A stretch of 14,878 nucleotides of DNA, taken from contig CALRWV020000017.1 in the NCBI GenBank assembly GCA_943371965.1, forward strand, positions 1-14,878. The letters run 5' to 3'. The stretch comes from CALRWV02 sp943371965 (GTDB lineage: Bacteria > Bacteroidota > JABWAT01). Below the pieces are notes generated by a model. The model was not told where the DNA came from. It saw only the letters and a program-made list of their open reading frames with translations, and made no database searches. The position numbers and the translations under genes were made by a program. This document shows positions 1 to 6,500 of the stretch, in pieces (the stretch's first letter is position 1; every line of letters starts with the position of its first letter).

Positions 1-2
1 AA

Positions 3-149
3 GGTGTGGAAATGGTAATGCCCGGAGACAGAATCAGCGTAACCGTTGAACTGATAGCTCCGATTGCAATGGAAGAAGCACTCCGTTTTGCAGTTCGTGA
101 AGGTGGCAGAACTGTTGGTGCCGGTGTTGTTAAAAAAATTATCGCTTAA
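3..149 (+). CDS. tuf: Elongation factor Tu, C-terminal end (partial)
   Basis: This is the 3' end of a tuf gene, open at the left window edge in frame 3: 48 codons then TAA. The peptide contains MVMPGDRISV, ELIAPIAMEE and FAVREGGRTVGAGVV and ends KKIIA, which is the conserved end of EF-Tu domain III. EF-Tu is the cytosolic GTPase that delivers aminoacyl-tRNA to the ribosomal A site; domain III contacts the tRNA T-stem and EF-Ts. The GTPase domain lies outside the window. A hairpin with a T-rich tail follows the stop, so the gene probably ends its own transcription unit, with some read-through to rpmG. A second tuf copy begins at the right edge in the same orientation. Identity is very sure; whether the full gene is intact cannot be seen. 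Confidence 0.97.
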   Translation, partial: GVEMVMPGDRISVTVELIAPIAMEEALRFAVREGGRTVGAGVVKKIIA

Positions 150-160
150 TTGATTATCAA

Positions 161-191
161 ATGGGGAATGTAAATTCATTCCCTGTGTTTT
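161..191 (+). terminator. Intrinsic terminator-like hairpin between tuf and rpmG
   Basis: GGGAATG (164-170) and CATTCCC (177-183) form a perfect 7-bp stem around the 6-base loop TAAATT. The stem can extend outward by G-U, U-G and A-U pairs to 161/186. The tail TGTGTTTT (184-191) is T-rich but interrupted by two G, so termination may be partial. It begins 11 bases after the tuf stop. Inference: it lowers read-through from the very highly expressed tuf gene into rpmG-tRNA-secE. Confidence 0.6.
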
Positions 192-192
192 C

Positions 193-196
193 GGAG
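193..196 (+). promoter_or_regulatory. Ribosome binding site GGAG that decides the rpmG start
   Basis: GGAG lies 7 bases before the GTG at 204, a normal spacing. It is only 2 bases before an ATG at 199, which would in any case encode just Met-Lys before a TGA at 205-207. The GTG is therefore chosen as the rpmG start. Confidence 0.65.
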
Positions 197-203
197 TTAT
201 GAA

Positions 204-353
204 GTGAGAGAAATTATTACCTTGGAATGTCCTGTGTGCAAAAACAGAAATTATACTTCTACGAAGAATAAAAAACTGCACAGCGGAAGAGTGGAATTTA
301 AAAAGTATTGCAAATTCTGCACAAAGCACACACAGCACAAAGAAACAAAATAA
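204..353 (+). CDS. rpmG: 50S ribosomal protein L33, zinc-binding (C+) form
   Basis: A 49-residue protein starting MREIITLECPVC with a GTG start, too short for many ORF lists. L33 is a small protein of the large ribosomal subunit near the E site. Two CxxC pairs, C9-x-x-C12 (CPVC) and C36-x-x-C39 (CKFC), form the zinc knuckle of the C+ type; the segment NYTSTKNKK between them is typical of L33. The protein is basic throughout and of normal family length. It sits between tuf and tRNA-Trp, with only 10 bases from its stop to the tRNA, so it is probably co-transcribed with tRNA-Trp and secE. The zinc ligands are intact, so a zinc-independent form is excluded for this copy; a paralogue elsewhere in the genome cannot be judged. 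Confidence 0.95.
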   Translation: MREIITLECPVCKNRNYTSTKNKKLHSGRVEFKKYCKFCTKHTQHKETK

Positions 354-363
354 AAATTTACAT

Positions 364-436
364 ACGTCAGTGGCTCAATTGGTAGAGCAGCGGTCTCCAA
401 AACCGCTGGTTGGGGGTTCGAGTCCCTCCTGACGTG
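364..436 (+). tRNA. trnW: tRNA-Trp (anticodon CCA)
   Basis: A full 73-base cloverleaf can be folded by hand. The acceptor stem ACGTCAG (364-370) pairs with CTGACGT (429-435), and G436 is the discriminator base expected for bacterial tRNA-Trp. The D stem is GCTC/GAGC (373-376/385-388). The anticodon stem GCGGT/ACCGC (390-394/402-406) encloses the loop CTCCAAA with anticodon CCA at 397-399. The variable loop has 5 bases. The T stem GGGGG/CCCTC (412-416/424-428, one G-U pair) encloses TTCGAGT. The 3' CCA is not encoded (CGT follows), so it must be added by nucleotidyltransferase. A tRNA-Trp next to secE is a known arrangement in several phyla, including Chlamydiae and Bacteroidota. Confidence 0.97.
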
Positions 437-463
437 CGTTTAAGTGGGAATCGGGTAACCGGA

Positions 464-646
464 ATGTTCAAAAAAATATCTGATTATTTTACAGAAGTTT
501 TCGCTGAAATGTCAAAAGTTTCATGGCCTACTTTTGATGAATTGAGAGAATCAACAGTAATTGTTCTGGTGTTCTCGCTTGTATTCTCAATTGTAGTTTA
601 TGCGCTGGATACTGTATTCGGTCTTGCATTGAAGTCAATATTGTAG
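464..646 (+). CDS. secE: Preprotein translocase subunit SecE
   Basis: A 60-residue inner-membrane protein that clamps the two halves of SecY in the Sec translocon. The hallmark segment EMSKVSWPTFDE (residues 15-26) is the conserved amphipathic cytoplasmic helix, followed by one hydrophobic membrane span (about 31-48) and a short tail. This is the single-span short form common outside enterobacteria. The open frame extends upstream to 410, but that part overlaps the tRNA-Trp T arm, so the start is placed at the first ATG after the tRNA, 27 bases past its end. No good Shine-Dalgarno is visible. nusG begins 22 bases downstream; secE-nusG is a widespread pair. Confidence 0.95.
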   Translation: MFKKISDYFTEVFAEMSKVSWPTFDELRESTVIVLVFSLVFSIVVYALDTVFGLALKSIL

Positions 647-668
647 AAAAATTTCTCAGGATGATATC

Positions 669-1223
669 TTGGAACTAAAATGGTACATCGTCCGGACATT
701 CTCCGGGCATGAAAATAAAGTCAAAACTGTTATCGAACATGAAGCTGCTCAACGTGGCTGGTCTGATAAGGTAACAAGAGTGCTTATTCCTTCAGAAAAA
801 GTTTTTGAAATGAAGGATGGCAAAAAGAAAAGCAAGAATAAGAACTTCTTTCCAGGTTATATTCTTGTAGAAGCTGTTTTGACCAAAGAAGTAATGCATT
901 TAATTCAAGGTGTTCCATCAGTTATCTCTTTTTTAGGAACCAAAACCGAACCGGCTCCGCTAAGACCGGATGAAGTTAAACGTATCCTGAATAAAATTGA
1001 TGATGCAGAAAAAACGGAAACATTTGAAGTTCCGTTTGAAGTCGGTGAATATGTTAAAGTTAATGATGGTCCTTTCAACAACTTTGAAGGGGTTATCCAA
1101 GAAGTTCATCCTGACAAGATGAAAGTTAAAGTGATGGTTTCCATCTTCGGTAGAAAGACACCAGTTGAGTTGGATTTCTTCCAGGTTGAGAAACTAAAAG
1201 GCGAAAACATCTCCAATAACTAA
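669..1223 (+). CDS. nusG: Transcription termination/antitermination protein NusG
   Basis: A 184-residue elongation factor that binds the RNA polymerase clamp and links it to Rho or to ribosomal protein S10. Seen: an N-terminal NGN domain (about 1-113) beginning ELKWYIVRTFSGHE, with the signature FFPGYILVE at 60-68, then a C-terminal KOW domain (about 124-175) containing VNDGPFNNFEGVIQEV and FGRKTPVELDF. The length is normal for the family. The start codon is TTG; it is preferred because AGGA (658-661) lies 7 bases upstream and the protein then begins at the usual first strand of the NGN fold. There is no in-frame ATG before residue 48. It stands directly upstream of rplK, as in most bacteria. 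Confidence 0.97.
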   Translation: MELKWYIVRTFSGHENKVKTVIEHEAAQRGWSDKVTRVLIPSEKVFEMKDGKKKSKNKNFFPGYILVEAVLTKEVMHLIQGVPSVISFLGTKTEPAPLRPDEVKRILNKIDDAEKTETFEVPFEVGEYVKVNDGPFNNFEGVIQEVHPDKMKVKVMVSIFGRKTPVELDFFQVEKLKGENISNN

Positions 1224-1259
1224 ACCAATCGAATTTTAAAGTAAGAAGAAGAGTTCAAT

Positions 1260-1685
1260 ATGGCTAAAAAGATCACAGGTTTCATTAAGTTACAAATTCC
1301 TGGCGGTCAAGCAACTCCAGCACCTCCTATTGGTCCAGCTTTGGGTCAAAAAGGTGTTAACATTATGGAGTTCTGTAAACAGTACAACGCTAAAACTGCT
1401 GACAAAATCGGATTTATTATTCCTGTTGTCATCACTGTTTACCAGGATAAATCATTCACCTTTATTACAAAAACACCTCCGGCAGCTGTTTTGATCAAAA
1501 AAGCGATCAAACTTGAAACTGGATCTGCTGAACCGAACAGAAAGAAAGTCGGAACAATTAAGAAAGCTCAAATCCGTGAAATAGCGGCATTGAAATTACC
1601 TGATTTAAATACAACCAGTCTTGATTCTGCAATGAGTATGATTGCAGGAACCGCAAGAAGCATGGGCGTTGTAGTTGAAGATTAA
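1260..1685 (+). CDS. rplK: 50S ribosomal protein L11
   Basis: A 141-residue protein of the GTPase-associated centre, binding 23S rRNA at the base of the L10-L7/L12 stalk, and the site of thiostrepton action and RelA stimulation in known systems. The N-terminal domain contains IKLQIPGGQATPAPPIGPALG (about 9-29, with the P22-P23-I24-G25-P26 run), followed by NIMEFCKQYNAKT. The C-terminal rRNA-binding domain includes KLPDLNTTSLDSAMSMIAG and ends GVVVED. Length is standard. The purine run AAGAAGAAGAG (1243-1253) probably serves as the ribosome binding site. It is 36 bases after nusG and 23 before rplA; no separate promoter is evident in either gap. Confidence 0.98.
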   Translation: MAKKITGFIKLQIPGGQATPAPPIGPALGQKGVNIMEFCKQYNAKTADKIGFIIPVVITVYQDKSFTFITKTPPAAVLIKKAIKLETGSAEPNRKKVGTIKKAQIREIAALKLPDLNTTSLDSAMSMIAGTARSMGVVVED

Positions 1686-1708
1686 TGATCTGAAGAAAGA
1701 GTTTTGAT

Positions 1709-2395
1709 ATGAGCAGCAAACGTTATGTAGAATCTGAAAAGAAATTGAACAGAACCGCTGAATTAACAGTGGAAGAAGCCGTTTCTTCACTAAAAGCAAC
1801 TCCAAACCCAAAGTTTGACGAAACAGTTGATATTGCAGTAAGACTTGGTGTTGATCCGAGACATGCAGATCAGATTGTTCGTGGAACTGTAAAATTGCCT
1901 AACGGAACAGGTAAATCACCTAAAGTTCTTGTTATGTGTAAACCTGCAAAAGAAGAAGAGGCTAAAAAAGCTGGTGCTGAATATGTAGGTTTGGCAGAAT
2001 TCATCGCAAAAATCAACGAAGGTTGGTTCGATTTCGATGTAATGGTTGCAACACCTGATGTAATGGGTGAAGTTGGTAAATTGGGTAAAGTTTTGGGACC
2101 AAGAGGCTTAATGCCTAACCCAAAATCAGGAACAGTTACCATGAATGTAGCTGATGCGGTTGCCGATTTGAAATCAGGTAAGATTGAATTCAGAGTTGAC
2201 AAAGCTGGAATTGTACACGCAATTGTTGGAAAGAAATCATTCACAGCTCAGGCTTTGTCTGAAAATGTTCACTCACTTCTTACAACCATCATGCGTCTGA
2301 AACCCCCTGCAGCAAAAGGAACTTATGTAAAAAGCGTATTCCTTTCCACTACAATGGGACCAAGTGTAAAAATTAACAAATCATTCGCAGCATAA
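1709..2395 (+). CDS. rplA: 50S ribosomal protein L1
   Basis: A 228-residue protein of the mobile L1 stalk, which helps release deacylated tRNA from the E site. The L1 signature runs at about 123-142 (GKLGKVLGPRGLMPNPKSGT). The conserved FDETVDIAVRLGVDPRHADQ lies at 36-55 and the C-terminal VKSVFLSTTMGPSVKI at 207-222. Length is normal. In E. coli L1 represses its own rplK-rplA mRNA by binding a leader that imitates its rRNA site; I see no room for an obvious copy in the 36 bases before rplK. The start ATG has only a weak purine-rich site upstream (GAAGAAAGA at 1692-1700). Confidence 0.98.
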   Translation: MSSKRYVESEKKLNRTAELTVEEAVSSLKATPNPKFDETVDIAVRLGVDPRHADQIVRGTVKLPNGTGKSPKVLVMCKPAKEEEAKKAGAEYVGLAEFIAKINEGWFDFDVMVATPDVMGEVGKLGKVLGPRGLMPNPKSGTVTMNVADAVADLKSGKIEFRVDKAGIVHAIVGKKSFTAQALSENVHSLLTTIMRLKPPAAKGTYVKSVFLSTTMGPSVKINKSFAA

Positions 2396-2419
2396 TTTAG
2401 AACAGGCGAAGGTACTGAA

Positions 2420-2947
2420 ATGACAAAAGCCGAAAAAGCACAAATAATTGCTGATGTTACTGAAAAGATCAAAGGTTCTAACGGAATCTATATCACTGAT
2501 TTTTCAGGACTCACTGTTGAGAAATCAACACAACTGAGAAACAAATTCCGCCAGGCAGGTGTTGACTATCTTGTAGTTAAAAACACTTTGGCAAAAAGAT
2601 CATTTGAGGCAGTTGGCGGCTATGATGGTCTTTATGAAAGTTTAAAAAGAGAAACTGCAATTGCGTTTGGCACTACTGGTGACCCAAGCGTACCTGCAAG
2701 AATCATGAAAGAGTTCAATAAGAGCTCTGAAAAACCGAAACTTAAAGCTGCGTACATTGATGGCGAAGTTTTTGGTGCTGATAAGCTTGAGTATTTGGCA
2801 ACACTTCCTACAAAGGATCAGTTGATTGCCAGAGCGATGGCGTCAATTAATGCACCTGCTTCTAATTTAGTAGGCGTTATGTCCGCTGTAATAAGAAACT
2901 TAATGTACGGAATCCAACAAGTCGCTGAGAAAAACGACAACGCGTAA
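2420..2947 (+). CDS. rplJ: 50S ribosomal protein L10
   Basis: A 175-residue protein that anchors the L7/L12 dimers and binds the L11-rRNA base. Seen: an N-terminal helix MTKAEKAQIIADVTEKI, then IYITDFSGLTVEKSTQLRNKFRQAGVDYLVVKNTLAKRSF (about 23-62), which is the family core, and a long C-terminal helix (about 134-170), the part that carries L7/L12 dimers. Length fits. AAGG at 2409-2412 lies 7 bases before the ATG. Only 24 bases separate it from rplA, so the long structured L10 leader known from E. coli is absent here and rplJ is probably read from the upstream nusG/rplK transcript. Confidence 0.97.
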   Translation: MTKAEKAQIIADVTEKIKGSNGIYITDFSGLTVEKSTQLRNKFRQAGVDYLVVKNTLAKRSFEAVGGYDGLYESLKRETAIAFGTTGDPSVPARIMKEFNKSSEKPKLKAAYIDGEVFGADKLEYLATLPTKDQLIARAMASINAPASNLVGVMSAVIRNLMYGIQQVAEKNDNA

Positions 2948-2983
2948 ATAATTTTATATTTGTAAGATAGGAGAAAAAATAAA

Positions 2984-3355
2984 ATGGCTGCAATCGATAA
3001 TTTAGTTGAAGAAATCGGAAAATTAACTCTTTCTGAAGCTGCTCAATTGGTAAAAGCATTGGAAGAAAAATTTGGTGTATCTGCTGCTCCTGTTGCTGCT
3101 GCTGCCGGCCCTGCCGCTGCTGCTGCCCCGGTTGTTGAAGAAAAAACCGAGTTTGACGTAGTTCTTAAAGAAGGTGGAGCTAACAAAATCAATGTAATTA
3201 AAGTTGTTAGAGCTGCTACAGGTTTGGGCCTGAAAGAAGCTAAAGACTTGGTTGATGGTGCTCCAAAAACTGTAAAAGAGCAATTACCAAAAGCTGAAGC
3301 TGAAAAATTGAGAAAAGAGCTTGAAGAAGCTGGTGCTAAAGTAGAATTGAAATAA
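2984..3355 (+). CDS. rplL: 50S ribosomal protein L7/L12
   Basis: A 123-residue stalk protein that recruits EF-Tu, EF-G and other translational GTPases. The N-terminal dimerisation domain (1-31) contains VEEIGKLTLSEAAQLVKALEEKFGV. A flexible alanine/proline-rich hinge follows (32-54). The globular C-terminal domain (55-123) contains EFDVVLKEGGANKINVIKVV and GLGLKEAKDLVDGAP. AGGAG (2969-2973) lies 10 bases upstream of the ATG. The sequence recalls Chlorobi-type L12 more than Bacteroides-type L12 (from memory, no search). L12 is needed in several copies per ribosome, so its mRNA should exceed that of rpoB; the hairpin just downstream could provide this. Confidence 0.98.
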   Translation: MAAIDNLVEEIGKLTLSEAAQLVKALEEKFGVSAAPVAAAAGPAAAAAPVVEEKTEFDVVLKEGGANKINVIKVVRAATGLGLKEAKDLVDGAPKTVKEQLPKAEAEKLRKELEEAGAKVELK

Positions 3356-3390
3356 TTTCGTTTTACTGACAGCATTTCGATCTAAATTTG

Positions 3391-3435
3391 GCAATAAAAT
3401 GTCGGCGGATTAGTGTCGATATTTTATTGCTTTTT
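3391..3435 (+). terminator. Hairpin plus T5 run between rplL and rpoB (attenuator-like)
   Basis: The arm 3391-3404 (GCAATAAAATGTCG) pairs with 3417-3430 (CGATATTTTATTGC) over 14 bp with one G-U pair and no bulge, around a 12-base loop. TTTTT (3431-3435) follows at once. This is the form of an intrinsic terminator, although the stem is mostly A-T and probably leaky. The rplL-rpoB gap of E. coli also carries an attenuator and an RNase III site, so partial termination that lets rpoBC be made at lower levels than L7/L12 is a reasonable inference. Confidence 0.7.
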
Positions 3436-3463
3436 GTCATTCATTGGCTCTTTAAATTTTAAA
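3434..3463 (+). promoter_or_regulatory. Possible weak promoter upstream of rpoB
   Basis: TTGTCA (3434-3439, one mismatch to TTGACA) is followed after 18 bases by TTTAAA (3458-3463). Read in Bacteroidota style, TAAATTTT (3453-3460) matches TAnnTTTG except at the last base, with a TTTG at 3433-3436 only 16 bases upstream. The region is AT-rich, so chance matches are likely; this is a tentative call. Confidence 0.22.
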
Positions 3464-3503
3464 ACGCCGAAAACGGTGCATTAATAGGGGTTCTTAGAAA
3501 ATA

Positions 3504-6500
3504 ATGACTAAGCACAATTACAAAACCACAGAAACCGGCCGCGTTAACTTCTCGAAAATTAACAGCTCCCTCCAGTTTCCTGATCTTTTGGGAATTCAGG
3601 TGGAATCATTCAAGAAATTCATTCAGGATGATGTTCCTCCCCACAAAAGAAAAAGCGAAGGTCTTCAAAAAGTATTTCAGCAAAACTTCCCGATTCTTGA
3701 CAACAGGGAAAACTACATTCTTGAGTTTGTTGAATATTACATTGATAAGCCAAAATATTCAGTTTTTGAATGTATTGAACGCGGATTAAGTTACGCCGTT
3801 CCGTTGAAAGCAAAATTGCGTCTTTCAACCAAAGATGAATTCAACAACAGCCAAGACTATGTTGATACCATCGAACAGGAAGTTTATCTCGGAAATCTTC
3901 CTTATATGACTGAAAAAGGTACCTTTATTATTAATGGTGCTGAACGTGTAATTGTAAGTCAGTTGCACAGATCACCGGGCGTATTTTTCGGCGAATCACT
4001 CCACTCAAACGGAACCAAACTTTTCAGTGCGAGAATTATTCCTTTCAGAGGATCATGGGTTGAATTTACAACCGACGTAAACGATATCATGTTCGCTTAC
4101 ATCGATCGTAAAAAGAAATTCCATATCACTACCCTTTTAAGAGCTTTGGGTTATCCAACCAACGAAGCTTTGTATGACTTGTTCAGTTTAAGTGAAATTG
4201 TAGAAGTTGGCGGAAAATCAAACCTGCATGATTATATCGACCGTTTTGTAATCAATGACGTTATCGATATGACAACAGGTGAAATTCTTCTTGATACCAA
4301 AACAGCTTTAACAGAAGAACACATTAAGAATATTAAAAAAGCAGGAACGAAAGAATTGAAATTCTTGAAAACTGCTCTAACAAGAGATCTTTCTGTAGTT
4401 CTGAATACAATTAATGCGGATAAAACTTACAACGAAGAATCTGCATTGGATCACATTTACAAACAATTGCGTTCAGGTGATGCACCGGATCTGGAAACAG
4501 CTAAAAACGTAATTGAAAGATTATTCTTCAGTCCAAAACGTTACGATTTAGGTGATGTAGGACGTTACAGAATCAACAAAAAATTAGGTTTGGATATTCC
4601 GATTGATGTTACCGTTTTAACACGCGAAGACATTATTTCAATTATCCATCATTTGATCGATTTAAGAAACGGCGAAAAAAACGTTGATGATATTGATCAC
4701 TTGGGCAACAGAAGAGTAAGAACAGTTGGCGAACAGCTCGGCGGTCAGTTCAGTGTTGGACTTGCAAGAATGGCAAGAACAATTAAAGAAAGAATGAACC
4801 TTCGTGACAATGAAGCCTTCTCACCTCAGGATTTGGTAAACGCAAGAACAGTTTCTTCTGTAATCAACGCTTTCTTTGGAACCAACCAACTTTCACAGTT
4901 TATGGATCAAACAAATCCATTGGCTGAATTGACCCACAAACGGAGACTTTCTGCCCTTGGACCTGGTGGTCTTACCCGTGACAGAGCAGGATTTGAAGTT
5001 CGTGACGTTCACTACACCCACTATGGTCGTTTGTGTCCGATTGAAACACCTGAAGGACCGAACATCGGTTTGATTTCTTCATTGTGTATCTATGCAAAAA
5101 TCAACGAATTCGGTTTCATTGAAACTCCTTACAGAAAAGTAAGCAAAGGAAAAGTTTCGAAAGAAATCGATTATTTTGATGCTGAAGAAGAAGAGAAATT
5201 TAAAATCGCTCAGGCAAATGAACCATTGAAAGAAAATGGCGCATTTGAAAACAGCAAAGTAAAATCACGTTTGTCAGGTGATTTCCCTGTTCTTGAGCCA
5301 GATGAAATTGATATGATGGACGTAGCTCCAAATCAGATCGTTTCTGCTGCGGCTTCATTGATTCCTTTCCTTGAACATGATGATGCAAACCGTGCACTCA
5401 TGGGATCAAACATGCAACGTCAGGCTGTTCCGCTTTTAAGACCGGAATCACCTATCGTTGGAACTGGAATGGAATACGTTGTTGCAAGAGATTCCCGTTC
5501 TATCGTAGTTGCTGAAGGCGAAGGCGAAGTTGTTTATGTGGATGGAAATGAAGTCCGTGTAAAATATGACAAATCTGTTAGAGGATTTGATCCGACTTTT
5601 GCTGAAGAATCTTACACAACTTACAAATTGCTGAAATTCCACAGAACCAATCAGGATACCTGTATTAACCAACGTCCGGTTGTAAAACCTGGTACTAAAG
5701 TTAAAAAAGGCGATGTTCTTGCGGATTCTTCATCAACCCAACAAGGTGAATTGGCACTCGGAAGAAACGTTCTTGTGGCGTTTACACCTTGGAGAGGTTA
5801 CAACTTTGAAGATGCTATCATTATTTCAGAAAGAATTGTTGCGGAAGATGTGTTCACTTCACTTCACGTTGAGGAATTCGAACTTCAGGTTCGTGATACC
5901 AAACGCGGAGAAGAAGAATTGACACGTGAAATTCCGAACGTTTCTGAAGATGCAACACGTAATCTTGATGAAAATGGAATTATCAGAATCGGTGCTGAAG
6001 TTTATGATGGTGATATCGTAATCGGTAAAATCACTCCAAAAGGTGAAACCGATCCTACACCTGAAGAAAAACTGCTCCGTGCCATTTTCGGTGACAAAGC
6101 CGGAGATGTTAAAGATGCATCCCTAAAAGCTCCTCCAGGACTTAAAGGAATTGTAATCGGAACCAAATTGTTTTCACGCAAGAAAAAAGATGCCATTGCG
6201 AAGAAGGAAGAAAAATCCAAACTCGACAAAATCGAACAGCAGTACATCGATGGAAAACGTGAACTTGATCAGCAGATGGGTGAAAAACTGGGTGAACTTT
6301 TAACTGGTAAAAAATCGGTTGGTGTTTACATGAAAACCGGTGAAATCCATGTGAAAAAAGGAGCGACTTTCGCTTCTGCAAATTTCACAAGTGCTGATGT
6401 TGTTGCCGATCTGGATTTTACACAGCCATTTACAGAAGATAATCAAACCAATGAAGTGTTTGACCTGCTTGTAAACAACTACTGGAAAAAACTGGAAGAT

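Noticed and set aside
410..463. Upstream extension of the secE reading frame to an ATG-like/alternative start at 410
   Set aside because: It overlaps the tRNA-Trp variable loop, T arm and acceptor stem, and SecE homologues begin near the ATG at 464.
3078..3135. GCT/GCC-rich tandem-like run considered as a microsatellite
   Set aside because: It encodes the normal flexible Ala/Pro hinge of L7/L12 and does not break the reading frame.
3023..3375. Minus-strand open frames opposite rplL (86 and 110 residues)
   Set aside because: They are shadows of the alanine-rich, GCT-biased rplL sequence; they lack recognisable domains and ribosome binding sites.
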